Below, one piece after another: positions 51,602-59,439 of a DNA stretch of 64,000 bases (position 1 is its first letter; every line of letters begins with the position of its first letter). A model generated the notes under the pieces. The model worked only from the letters and a program-made list of their open reading frames with translations. It did not search any database and was not told the DNA's origin. The stretch covers positions 2,356,001-2,420,000 of the forward strand of contig NZ_CP119789.1 of the NCBI RefSeq assembly GCF_029338275.1. The letters run 5' to 3'. Position numbers and translations under genes: made by a program. This DNA is from Haloarcula ordinaria. GTDB lineage: Archaea; Halobacteriota; Halobacteria; Halobacteriales; Haloarculaceae.

Positions 51602-52777
51602 TTACTCGTAGACGTGGACGCTGCCGGTCGCGTTGTTCTCGATGTAGTCCCAGTCGTAGTCGACGCCCAGACCGGGGCCGTCCGGGACGGAGACGGTGCC
51701 ATCGTCGTCGATGGTGTCGATGAAGTCGGAGTAGCCGCCCTCGTACACCGGCGGCATCGTGTTCTGGCAGTCCGGGTGGACCAGCGCGAGCTCGTAGTAA
51801 TTCGCGTTGCGCGTCGCCGCGATACAGTGGCGCTGGGCCGGGCCGGGCGCGTGGAACTCGACGTCGAGGCCGAAGCCTTCGGCCATCCGGCAGATCTTCA
51901 TCGCGCCGGTGATACCCGCGTCGTACTCGGGGTCGGCGCGCACGAAGTCGGTCGCCCCGGACGCCACGAAGTCCGTGTGAATCTCCAGGCCGCGGATGTG
52001 TTCGGTCTGGAGGAGCGGGGTGTCGAGTCGGTCGGCCAGTTTGTTGTGGCCGTGCTGCGAGACGCCACCGTCGCGGTAGGGGTCCTCGTACCAGTAGAAC
52101 CCCTCCTCGTCGCAGGCGCGGCCGACGGTCAGCGCGTCGCCGAACGTCTCGTACTCGCAGGCCGGGTCGAGCATCAGGTCCATGTCGTCGCCGACGCGCT
52201 CGCCGACGGCGTGGACCATCTCGACCTCCCGGTCGACGTCGCGAGAGCCGTCCGAACCGCCCCAGCCGTGGACCTTGAACCCGCCGAAGCCCATCTCCCG
52301 ACAGTCCGCGGCGAAGTCGGCGAAGGCCTCGGGCGAGTCCAGTCCGCCGTTCTCGTCCCCGTGGTAGGTCGACGCGTACGCGGGAATGCGCTCGCGATAC
52401 GTGCCGAGCAGTTCGTGAATCGGCGCGTCGTAGTACTTCCCGGCGAAGTCCCAGAGCGCGATGTCGACGGGACCCATCCCCATCCGGTCGTACTTGCGCA
52501 GCGCTCGCTTGATTTCGGACCAGTGTCGCTCGCGTTTCAGGGGGTTCTTCCCGACGAGGTAGTCGGCGAAGGTGTTTATCTGGGCGGCGGCGGGGGAGTT
52601 CCCGCCGACGTACTCCCCGGTGATGCCCTCGCTCGTGTGGATGCGGAGCCCGAACAGTTTCCGCTCGGTGGTGCTCCCGGGCTCGTAGACGAGGTTGAAC
52701 CCGGCACCGTCCGTCCCCACGTCCTCCAGTGGATAGCTGAACTCGATACTTTCGATACGCTCTATCTCGGGGGCCAT
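51602..52777 (-). CDS. mandelate racemase/enolase-superfamily sugar acid dehydratase (391 aa)
   Basis: The N-terminal capping domain (LRIHTSEGITGEYVGGNSP) precedes a TIM barrel with GFGGFKVHGWGG (Lys-x-His acid/base motif), LDPACEYE (metal Asp), YWYEDPYRDGG (metal Glu), LLQTEHIRG (metal Glu), RADPEYDAGITG and VEFHAPGPAQRH (His base). This is the layout of acid-sugar dehydratases that convert an aldonate to its 2-keto-3-deoxy acid, as XacD does for xylonate. The K-x-H variant separates it from the K-x-K type. A TATA-like CTTTTAAGA 24-32 bases upstream (minus strand) supports the first Met and a leaderless start. The substrate is not decided. Confidence 0.85.
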   Translation of the reverse strand: MAPEIERIESIEFSYPLEDVGTDGAGFNLVYEPGSTTERKLFGLRIHTSEGITGEYVGGNSPAAAQINTFADYLVGKNPLKRERHWSEIKRALRKYDRMGMGPVDIALWDFAGKYYDAPIHELLGTYRERIPAYASTYHGDENGGLDSPEAFADFAADCREMGFGGFKVHGWGGSDGSRDVDREVEMVHAVGERVGDDMDLMLDPACEYETFGDALTVGRACDEEGFYWYEDPYRDGGVSQHGHNKLADRLDTPLLQTEHIRGLEIHTDFVASGATDFVRADPEYDAGITGAMKICRMAEGFGLDVEFHAPGPAQRHCIAATRNANYYELALVHPDCQNTMPPVYEGGYSDFIDTIDDDGTVSVPDGPGLGVDYDWDYIENNATGSVHVYE

Positions 52778-52800
52778 ACTACGTCCATCCGGACCCGGTG

Positions 52801-52809
52801 TCTTAAAAG
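52801..52809 (-). promoter_or_regulatory. TATA-like box of the dehydratase operon
   Basis: On the minus strand CTTTTAAGA ends about 24 bases before the dehydratase start codon, the usual spacing for a leaderless haloarchaeal transcript covering the dehydratase and the Gfo/Idh/MocA gene. Confidence 0.5.
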
Positions 52810-52858
52810 TATACGACGGTGCTTCGCCACACTGTCGTTCGGTTCTCCGGAACGCCAG

Positions 52859-53614
52859 TCAGGAGTACGCCATGTTGATCTCGACCACGTTCGCCGCCGA
52901 GAGCAACAGCTCTGGAATCTCCTCGTGGAACGTCTCGCCCTTGATACGCGTCGTCGGTCCCGAGACGCTGAGGGCGGCCACGACGCCATCGGTGACCACG
53001 GGTGCAGCGACACAGCGGAGGCCGGGGAGCCGTTCCTCGCGGTCGTAGGCGATACCCTGTTCGCGCACCGTCTCGAGTTCGGCCTTCAGCTCGTCCGGGT
53101 CGGTGACGGTGTGCTCCGTTCGCTCGGGCATCCCGTGTTCGTCGAGAATCTCGTCGACCCTGGCCTCGGGGAGTTCGGCCAGAATCGCCTTGCCCAGCGC
53201 GGTGCAGTGGAGGTTGACCCGCTTGCCCGCGTACGTGTCGACGTTCACCGCCTGCTGGCCTCCGTGACGGGTGATGTAGACGCCCTGGCCGTGTTCCTCG
53301 ACGGCGGCGTTGACCATCTCCCCCGTCTTCTCGGCGAGCGTCTCGGCCTCCGGGCGAACCGTCTCGTAGATGTCCATCCGGTTGCGCGTGAACTCCCCGA
53401 GCTCGAGAAAGCGGAGGCCGACGTTGTAGGTGTCGCCCGCTTTGACGACGTAGCGCTCCTCTAGCAGCGTCTGCAGGTGGTTGTGGACGGTGCTCTTCGG
53501 GATGTCGAGCTCGCTCGCGACGTCGGTCACGCCGGCCCCGTCCAGCCGCTTCAGCACCTCGATGATGCGAAACGAGGTCCGCGTCGCGTTGACCGTGTTG
53601 GCGTCCGGAGACAT
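52859..53614 (-). CDS. IclR-family transcription regulator (251 aa)
   Basis: A winged helix (residues about 10-70) has TSFRIIEVLKRLDGAGVTDV and the recognition helix DIPKSTVHNHLQTLLEERYV. A C-terminal IclR effector domain (about 80-250) has GKRVNLHCTALGKAILAELP and GLRCVAAPVVTDGVVAALSV, where the sugar or sugar acid would bind. The layout parallels XacR of the Haloferax pentose cluster. It sits between the dehydratase and kinase genes. A perfect palindrome between its own TATA-like tract and start codon suggests autoregulation, and it is the likely controller of the whole cluster. Confidence 0.92.
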   Translation of the reverse strand: MSPDANTVNATRTSFRIIEVLKRLDGAGVTDVASELDIPKSTVHNHLQTLLEERYVVKAGDTYNVGLRFLELGEFTRNRMDIYETVRPEAETLAEKTGEMVNAAVEEHGQGVYITRHGGQQAVNVDTYAGKRVNLHCTALGKAILAELPEARVDEILDEHGMPERTEHTVTDPDELKAELETVREQGIAYDREERLPGLRCVAAPVVTDGVVAALSVSGPTTRIKGETFHEEIPELLLSAANVVEINMAYS

Positions 53615-53622
53615 ACGACACC

Positions 53623-53639
53623 GTACCGGCGCACGGTAC
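53623..53639. promoter_or_regulatory. palindrome GTACCG-N5-CGGTAC in the IclR promoter
   Basis: Perfect 6-bp arms with a 5-bp spacer lie 9-25 bases upstream of the IclR start, directly next to a TATA-like AGTTAAGTA (minus strand, about 53637-53645). Bound protein would block transcription start, so this is a candidate autoregulatory operator. Confidence 0.5.
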
Positions 53640-53689
53640 TTAACTGTTCAGCAGTTCGGAACGCATCGCCACACAAGGGGAACGAGCGG

Positions 53690-54658
53690 TCACTCCCAGG
53701 GGATGTCGTCGTGGTACTCCCGCACCTCGTCGAGCCCAGTCAGCGCCGAGACGGCCCCCGGCTTGGTCGTCGCCACCGCGCCGGCGGCGTTCGCGAGCCC
53801 GAGCAGGCGCTCCGGGTCTCGGACGCCACTCGTCAGCGACGCGATGAACCCCGCGAGGAAGACGTCGCCCGCGCCCGTCGCGTCGACCGGCTCGACGTCG
53901 TAGCCCGAGTGCTCGACGAGCCCGGGGACCGGACTGTCGTCGGTCCCGTAACAGACCGCGCCGTCGCTCCCGCGCGTCAGGACCACAGTGTGGGGGCCGT
54001 ATCGCGTGACCGACTTCGCCACCTGTGCGGGGTCCTGGCCCTCGAACCCGGCCGGGCCGAGGTCCTCGGTGGAGGCCTTCACGACGTCGACGTTCCCCAG
54101 CGCGCCCCGGACGACGGCCGCGTACTCCTGGCGGCTGTGCCACATCTCCGGTCGCCAGTTGGGGTCCAGCGACACCGTCGTCCCGTCCGGGGCGCGCTCC
54201 TGGAGGTCGAGCGTCGCGGTCCGACTCGGTTCGACGCTGAGCGTGACGCCGGTCGTGTGGACCCAGTCGGCGTCCGCGAGTGTCGCGTCGGGGACCTCGC
54301 CCGCCTGCATCCGCGTACACGCCCCGTCGTCGCGATAGAAGTTGAACGACCGCTCCCCGTGGGCGTCGTGGGAGACGACGGCGAGCGTGGTCCTGGCGTC
54401 CGGGTCGGTGACGATGTGCGTCGGCGGTATCGACGAGTCGTAGAGGTGGCCACGGAGGAAGGTCCCGAAGTCGTCGTCGGCGAGCTGCGTCCAGAAGAGT
54501 GGTGGGACGCCGAGCCGGTCAAGTGCGAGCGCGACGTTCGCGCCCGAGCCGCCGAAGTTCGGCGTGTATCCCCCCGCCTCGCCCGGCGGTCCCGGTTCGT
54601 CCGGGAGGAGGTCGACGAGCGTATCCCCAGCAACCAGAATCGTTCCGTCTTCGGCCAT
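53690..54658 (-). CDS. PfkB-family sugar kinase, probable 2-keto-3-deoxy acid kinase or fructokinase (322 aa)
   Basis: Both PfkB signatures are seen: the N-terminal NFGGSGANVALALDRLG and the C-terminal DATGAGDVFLAGFIASL with the catalytic Asp. The lid region and ATP loop (VVLTRGSDGAVCYG) are normal, and length is typical. In haloarchaeal sugar pathways such kinases phosphorylate 2-keto-3-deoxygluconate or fructose. The neighbouring mannonate-dehydratase-like and transaldolase-like genes make a keto-deoxy acid or a hexulose likely. A 13-bp palindrome touches the start region. Confidence 0.88.
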   Translation of the reverse strand: MAEDGTILVAGDTLVDLLPDEPGPPGEAGGYTPNFGGSGANVALALDRLGVPPLFWTQLADDDFGTFLRGHLYDSSIPPTHIVTDPDARTTLAVVSHDAHGERSFNFYRDDGACTRMQAGEVPDATLADADWVHTTGVTLSVEPSRTATLDLQERAPDGTTVSLDPNWRPEMWHSRQEYAAVVRGALGNVDVVKASTEDLGPAGFEGQDPAQVAKSVTRYGPHTVVLTRGSDGAVCYGTDDSPVPGLVEHSGYDVEPVDATGAGDVFLAGFIASLTSGVRDPERLLGLANAAGAVATTKPGAVSALTGLDEVREYHDDIPWE

Positions 54659-54659
54659 A

Positions 54660-54672
54660 CCGAGACTCTCGG
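54660..54672. promoter_or_regulatory. 13-bp palindrome CCGAGACTCTCGG upstream of the kinase
   Basis: Perfect arms CCGAGA and TCTCGG around a central C lie 2-14 bases before the kinase start codon. A further TCTCGGT half-site lies at 54694-54700 on the far side of a TATA-like TACTTATAG (54681-54689). The arrangement brackets the promoter, as an operator would. Confidence 0.45.
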
Positions 54673-54715
54673 CCCGGTGGTACTTATAGCATGTCTCGGT
54701 CGGTGGGCCGGTCGG

Positions 54716-55372
54716 TCACTCCTCGATGGGGCTCCCCCGGTCACCCCAGGCCTCGTCGAAGCCCGCGATGCCCTCGTCCGTCTTCGGGTGGCCGACGTGG
54801 GCATCGAGCAGGTCCGGCCCCATCGTAATCGCGTCGATGCCGGCCTCGTAGAGCGCCGTCGCCTGCGTCGTGTTTCGCACGCTGGCCGCGAGGACGTCCG
54901 TGTCGAACTCCTGTCGGTCGAAGGTCCGCTGCATCCGCCGCACGGTCTCGAGGCCGTCGGCACCGGCGTCGTCGAGTCGCCCGACGTACGGGGCGACGAA
55001 GTCGGCGTCGTTCTTCGCCGCGAGGACGGCCTGTTCGACGGAGAACACAACCGTCGAACCCGCCGGGACGCCGTCGTCGCGGAGGCGAGCCAGTGCTTCG
55101 AAACCGGCCCTGCTGGCTGGAATCTTCGCCACGACATCGTCGGCCCAGTCTTGATATCTGTGGGCTTGTTCGACCATCTCGTCGGCGCTCTCGCCGACCA
55201 CCTGCGCGAATATCGGGCCGTCGACGACGTCGTCGATGCCGGTGACGGCCTCGCGGTAGCCCAGCCCCGACGCGGCGATGATAGAGGGGTTGGTCGTGAC
55301 GCCGTCGACGACGCCGAGCGCCACCGCGGAGCGAATCTGGTCGATGTCGGCCGTGTCGAGATACAGTTTCAT
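54716..55372 (-). CDS. transaldolase-like / fructose-6-phosphate aldolase family protein (218 aa)
   Basis: This is a compact TIM barrel of the FSA/TalC type. It has KLYLDTADIDQIRSAVALGV, GVTTNPSIIAASG, VVAKIPASRAGFEALARLRD with the Schiff-base Lys, and VAPYVGRLDDAGADGLETV. The VKIPxTxxG region reads AKIPASRAG, a mild departure. The length of 218 residues matches the family. It should form or cleave a C-C bond of a ketose phosphate or a dihydroxyacetone-type adduct. It reads with the kinase 57 bases downstream, and the two could form a kinase-aldolase pair. Confidence 0.85.
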   Translation of the reverse strand: MKLYLDTADIDQIRSAVALGVVDGVTTNPSIIAASGLGYREAVTGIDDVVDGPIFAQVVGESADEMVEQAHRYQDWADDVVAKIPASRAGFEALARLRDDGVPAGSTVVFSVEQAVLAAKNDADFVAPYVGRLDDAGADGLETVRRMQRTFDRQEFDTDVLAASVRNTTQATALYEAGIDAITMGPDLLDAHVGHPKTDEGIAGFDEAWGDRGSPIEE

Positions 55373-55419
55373 TCGTCCGGAGGTCCGTGGGCCCGTTCAA
55401 TGAAGGTATCGCCGGCGGG

Positions 55420-56196
55420 TCACCGGCCGGCACAGTAACCACCGTCGACGAGGAGCTGTGCCCCGGTAATCCACGCCGCCTCGTCGGAACAGAAGAACCG
55501 GACGGCGTGGCCCACGTCTGCCGGTTCACCGAGGCGAGAGAGGGGCGTCTTCTCGGCCTCGCGTTCCTGGACCGATTCGTCGTTCAGGTCCTGCATCGGC
55601 GTCTTCACCACGCCGGGGAGGACAGTGTTGACCGTCGTCCCAGCCACCGCGGCTTCGAGGGCCAGCTCCCGCGTGAGGTTGAGGAGTGCGGCCTTGCTCG
55701 CCGCGTAGGGCGCGCCGCCACCGCCGAAGTACGCGTTGACGCTGGAGACGTTCACGATACGGCCTGCCGGGGCGTCGTCGAGATACGGCATCGCGTATTT
55801 CGAGGTGGCGAACGCGCCTGTGAGGTTCACGCCGAGAACTTCCTGCCACTGGTCCAGCGAGAGGTCCTGGGTCGTTCCGGGGACCTGGATGCCGGCGTTG
55901 TTCACGAGGATGTCGAGCCGGTCGAACCGCTCGAGGACTGCGGCGATCAGTGAGACCACGTCGTCCTCCTCGCTGACGTCCGTCTCGACGAACAGCGACT
56001 CGACGCCGTGGGCCTCGGCGACCATCTCGTCCGTCGGGACGGTGACGTCCGTCTCGAAGTACTGCCCCTGCTTCGGGTCGCGTCGAACGTCGGCGACAGC
56101 GACGTTCGCGCCCGCCGCCGCGAGGCAGTCGGCGATTCCACGCCCGATGCCGCTCGAAGCACCGGTGACGATGGCCGTCCGTCCGTCGAGTGACAT
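55420..56196 (-). CDS. short-chain dehydrogenase/reductase (258 aa)
   Basis: A classical SDR with nucleotide loop TGASSGIGRGIADCLAAAGA, NNAG motif ILVNNAGIQVPG, catalytic Ser in VNVSSVNAYFGGG and YxxxK in PYAASKAALLN. The C-terminus DEAAWITGAQLLVDGGYCAG is typical of sugar dehydrogenases of this class. The Asp in ADVRRD after strand 2 suggests NAD rather than NADP. The start at 56196 (MSLDGRTAIV) is set by the family N-terminus. It is divergent from the transporter operon and probably oxidises the imported sugar or an intermediate. Confidence 0.9.
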   Translation of the reverse strand: MSLDGRTAIVTGASSGIGRGIADCLAAAGANVAVADVRRDPKQGQYFETDVTVPTDEMVAEAHGVESLFVETDVSEEDDVVSLIAAVLERFDRLDILVNNAGIQVPGTTQDLSLDQWQEVLGVNLTGAFATSKYAMPYLDDAPAGRIVNVSSVNAYFGGGGAPYAASKAALLNLTRELALEAAVAGTTVNTVLPGVVKTPMQDLNDESVQEREAEKTPLSRLGEPADVGHAVRFFCSDEAAWITGAQLLVDGGYCAGR

Positions 56197-56239
56197 ACCC
56201 ACTCGTGGGTGACCCCGAGACATGACCGTTCTGGTCATG
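56197..56239. promoter_or_regulatory. two palindromes in the SDR/transporter divergent promoter
   Basis: ACCCAC-TC-GTGGGT (56197-56210) abuts the SDR start codon. CATGACC-N5-GGTCATG (56221-56239, 7-bp arms) follows 10 bases later. Both are perfect and sit in the 179-base space between the SDR and the transporter genes, so they are candidate operators for one or both. Confidence 0.5.
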
Positions 56240-56343
56240 GGAGGAGTTACCGTTGTACCGCTCGGGGACCCTCCCGGAATACCGGCCCGGTCTGGGCCAT
56301 AGATAGGCGTTTCGAAGAGTGAAATCGATGTACTCCATAAAGT

Positions 56344-56351
56344 TTTATAAT
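56344..56351 (+). promoter_or_regulatory. TATA box of the ABC transporter operon
   Basis: TTTATAAT ends 24 bases before ATG 56376, which selects that start for the binding protein over an upstream Met at 56319 and implies a leaderless transcript. Confidence 0.65.
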
Positions 56352-56375
56352 AATAGCCACAGAACCGTAGCCCGT

Positions 56376-57509
56376 ATGGTAAATACCAACAGGCGAACGT
56401 TTCTGAAGGCAGCCGGAGCGGCAGTGAGCGCGACAGCCGTCGCCGGGTGTTCTGCGGGGCCGGGTGGAAGCGACAACACACTGGAGAAGGTCGGGATGTC
56501 TGCGTACGTCCGTGGTGGTTCCTGGATCACGGCGTACATCGAGGCGGCGAGGTTCTACGCCGAGGACCTCGGCATCGAGCTCGAAGTCCGGCCGAACCAG
56601 CAGAGCGCACAGAAGCAGGTCCAGGACATCCGCGACTTCACGAACGGGGACCACGACGCCATCCTCGTCGGTGTCTGGTCGACCGGCGCCGCCGAGGGGG
56701 CCATCAACCAGGCGATGGAGGCGGGCACACCCGTGTTCGCGACCAACGCCGACACGTCCAGTTCCGAGATTCCGCTCTACGTCGGGTTCAGTAACTACGA
56801 CGGCGGCGCGGCCTCCGCCGAGGAGATGATCCCCGCACTGGAAGAGCAGTACCCGGACAAGGACAACTACCGCGTACTCAACGTCCGTGGCCCGCAGGGC
56901 AACCAGTCCGCCAACCAGCGCTCGCAGGGCTTCCTCGACGTGATGGCGGAACAGGACAACATCGAAGTCGTCCAGACGCTCAACGGGGAGTACGCCCGTG
57001 ACGTGGCACAGTCCACCGTCCAGCAGTGGGTCAACGCCAACGGGGTCGTCGACGGTATCTACTCCGGGAACCTCTCGATGGGCCTCGGCGTCGTCCAGGC
57101 GATGCGTAACGAAGACCTCCTGGTCCCGAAGGGCGAGGACGGCCACGTCGTCCTGACGCAGATGGACGGCAGTCCGGAAGTGAACCCGCTCGTCGGGGAG
57201 GGCATGATCGACGCCGCCGTCGACCAGCCCAACTACTTCTACAACCCCATCGCGATGCAGTACATGAAACAGTACGTCGAGGCTGGCAACGACGACAGCG
57301 TCATCCCAGAGGTCGGCTCGGAGGTCACCGCCGACGACCTCACCATCGAGTCCGGCCAGCACAAGGGTGTCGAGATGTGGTCCGAACCGATATGGGAGCC
57401 CGGCATCATACGCGAGCAGAACGGGCACCCGTGGTTCCGCACCAACAGCGTCGTCATTACCCAGGAGAACTACGACCAGCCGTTCCTCTGGGGCAACGTC
57501 TGGGGCTGA
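56376..57509 (+). CDS. Tat-exported lipoprotein, ribose-type ABC sugar-binding protein (377 aa)
   Basis: The N-terminus TNRRTFLKAAGAAVSATAVA is a twin-arginine signal followed by a lipobox Cys (VAGC), so the protein is exported folded and anchored by lipid. The mature part is a Peripla_BP_4/TorT-like two-lobe protein: SAYVRGGSWITAYIEAARFY, then GVWSTGAAEGAINQAMEAGT and NVRGPQGNQSANQRSQGFLD. It captures a sugar for the adjoining permease and ATPase. Its ligand is unknown; the family includes ribose, autoinducer-2 and sugar alcohol binders. Confidence 0.9.
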   Translation: MVNTNRRTFLKAAGAAVSATAVAGCSAGPGGSDNTLEKVGMSAYVRGGSWITAYIEAARFYAEDLGIELEVRPNQQSAQKQVQDIRDFTNGDHDAILVGVWSTGAAEGAINQAMEAGTPVFATNADTSSSEIPLYVGFSNYDGGAASAEEMIPALEEQYPDKDNYRVLNVRGPQGNQSANQRSQGFLDVMAEQDNIEVVQTLNGEYARDVAQSTVQQWVNANGVVDGIYSGNLSMGLGVVQAMRNEDLLVPKGEDGHVVLTQMDGSPEVNPLVGEGMIDAAVDQPNYFYNPIAMQYMKQYVEAGNDDSVIPEVGSEVTADDLTIESGQHKGVEMWSEPIWEPGIIREQNGHPWFRTNSVVITQENYDQPFLWGNVWG

Positions 57510-57545
57510 ATCCACGGACAACTACCTTCAGTACTCCACTACATC

Positions 57546-58562
57546 ATGTCTACCGAAGAAGGATTCCTAAGTAGCCGTTTCGGCGACACCGACGACACCG
57601 TACTGACATTGTTGGACAACATGATATGGCCGATCCTGGGCGTGGTCATCCTCGGGGTGCTCGTCTTCGTCCCGCAGACGCTCCGGAACTTCCGCTCGAT
57701 ACAGCTGCTCCTCTGGGCGGCCGTTCCGCTGGGGCTCCTGGTGCTGGCCGAGAGCCTCTGCCTGCTCTCGGGCCACTTCGACCTCTCTATCGGGTCGATT
57801 GCGGGGTTCTCGGCGATGTTCACCGGGATGTTGCTCGGGACCTGTCCGAGCTGCTGGAACGTCATCTCGAGCCCGCTGCTCGGGTTCGCGATCATCCTCG
57901 GCGCAGGGGCGGTCATCGGGCTGGTCAACGGCGTGATGATCGCCCGCGTCGGCCTGAACCCGTTCCTGCAGACCCTGGCCTTCCTCATCATCTTCGAGGG
58001 CGCGAAGACGGCGATGCAGACCCAGCCCGTCACGGGCCTCCCGACGCTGTACCTGGACGTGGGTGGCACGCCGAACTTCGCTATCCTCGTCTTGCTCGTC
58101 GCGTTCCTCGTGTTCGGCCTGTTGATGCGGTTCACCACGTTCGGACAGGCGGTGTACGCGCTGGGGAGTTCTGAGAAGTCCGCGCGGGAGGTCGGCATCG
58201 ACACCGACCGACTCATCATCGTCATCTACACCATCAGCGGTGTGCTATCGGCGATAGCGGGCCTCATGCTCACCGGCTTCGTCGGTGTCGTCCCACCGCT
58301 CATCGGTGAGGGACTGGTGTTCCAGGCGTTCGCCGGCGCGGTCATCGGCGGCATCAGCCTTTTCGGTGGGCGCGGGAAGATCACGGGCGCGCTCGGTGGG
58401 GTCATCCTCATCCAGCTCGTCCAGTCGGCACTGAACAACAGCACCGCCGTCGGTGCGACGGAGATTCAGATGATTAACGGATTCGTCCTGCTGATCGCGA
58501 TCCTGCTGTACAGCACGCAGAGCAAGATCCGCTCTCGCATCCTCGCGAGTGGTTCGGTATGA
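57546..58562 (+). CDS. ribose-type (CUT2) ABC permease (338 aa)
   Basis: About nine membrane helices are seen, with the RbsC-type hallmarks: LSGHFDLSIGSIAGFSAMFT, then GLVNGVMIARVGLNPFLQTL and YALGSSEKSAREVGIDTDRL (coupling loop), and AGAVIGGISLFGGRGKITGA. Only one permease gene is present, so the channel should be a homodimer. The last four bases overlap the ATPase start (ATGA). It works with the lipoprotein and ATPase to import the pathway sugar. Confidence 0.92.
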   Translation: MSTEEGFLSSRFGDTDDTVLTLLDNMIWPILGVVILGVLVFVPQTLRNFRSIQLLLWAAVPLGLLVLAESLCLLSGHFDLSIGSIAGFSAMFTGMLLGTCPSCWNVISSPLLGFAIILGAGAVIGLVNGVMIARVGLNPFLQTLAFLIIFEGAKTAMQTQPVTGLPTLYLDVGGTPNFAILVLLVAFLVFGLLMRFTTFGQAVYALGSSEKSAREVGIDTDRLIIVIYTISGVLSAIAGLMLTGFVGVVPPLIGEGLVFQAFAGAVIGGISLFGGRGKITGALGGVILIQLVQSALNNSTAVGATEIQMINGFVLLIAILLYSTQSKIRSRILASGSV

Positions 58563-59395
58563 GCACCGACGACGTCGCCTCCGGACAGGAGTCCGCGGCG
58601 CCGACCACCGTCGACGAGGTCCGCGGGACGCCGAAGATTCGCGTCGAAGACGTGGTGAAGACGTTCGGCCGTATCACCGCGCTCGACGGCGTGACGCTCG
58701 ATATCGAGGAGGGCGAGATATTCGCGCTCATCGGCGACAACGGGGCCGGGAAGTCCACGCTGATGAACGTCCTCAGCGGGGTCCACCAGGCGACGACCGG
58801 GTCGATGTACGTCGACGGCGAGGAAGTCTCGTTCTCGAACCCGTCCGAAGCCCGAGCGAAGGGCATCGAGACGGTGTACCAGGACCTCGCGCTGATGGAC
58901 GACCTGAACATCGCGACGAACATCTTCATGGGCCAGTTCCCGATGAAAGGGCTGGGCCCCATCAAGTACATCGACTGGGACGAGACCTTCGAGCGCTCGG
59001 AGGAGATCATGATGGAACGGCTCGGCCGTAACGTCGACCTCAACACCGAGGTCGAGTTCCTCTCCGGCGGGCAGCGCCAGCTCGTGGCCATCGGTCGGGC
59101 GCTCGCGTTCGACCCCGAGGTCATCATCTTGGACGAGCCGACGAGCGCGCTGTCGGTCGACGCGACCCGACTCGTCCAGGACACCATCGAGACGCTCTCG
59201 AAGGAACAGGGCATCACCATCGTCATCGTCAGTCACAACATCGAGTCGGTGCTGGAACTGGCCGACCGTATCGGCGTCCTCTACCAGGGGCAGCTGGTCG
59301 ACATCCTCGACCCGGCCGACACCGGCCTCGAACCGCTCAACGACCTGATGACCACGGGGACGCTCCGTGAGGGAATCCGCGGCGACGACGACTGA
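58559..59395 (+). CDS. sugar ABC transporter ATPase with a single nucleotide-binding domain (278 aa)
   Basis: Walker A LIGDNGAGKSTLMNVLSG, signature EFLSGGQRQLVAIGRAL, Walker B EVIILDEPTSALSVDA and H-loop VIVSHNIESVLE are all present. RbsA-type ATPases of this importer class usually carry two such domains in about 500 residues. This one has a single domain in 278, so it must dimerise. The C-terminus (LMTTGTLREGIRGDDD) ends normally, with no sign of truncation or frameshift. It starts within the permease stop. Confidence 0.93.
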   Translation: MSTDDVASGQESAAPTTVDEVRGTPKIRVEDVVKTFGRITALDGVTLDIEEGEIFALIGDNGAGKSTLMNVLSGVHQATTGSMYVDGEEVSFSNPSEARAKGIETVYQDLALMDDLNIATNIFMGQFPMKGLGPIKYIDWDETFERSEEIMMERLGRNVDLNTEVEFLSGGQRQLVAIGRALAFDPEVIILDEPTSALSVDATRLVQDTIETLSKEQGITIVIVSHNIESVLELADRIGVLYQGQLVDILDPADTGLEPLNDLMTTGTLREGIRGDDD

Positions 59396-59439
59396 CGCCG
59401 GCACACACCCTTAAGTTCTCCTCCGTCGATATCTCGCGT

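Noticed and set aside
50107..51723. 538-codon open frame on the plus strand over the Gfo/Idh/MocA gene
   Set aside because: Its translation is repetitive Arg/Val/Glu typical of antisense high-GC DNA, while the minus strand encodes a clear family protein.
53477..55438. 653-codon plus-strand open frame across IclR, kinase and aldolase genes
   Set aside because: Antisense shadow; the three minus-strand genes have complete motifs.
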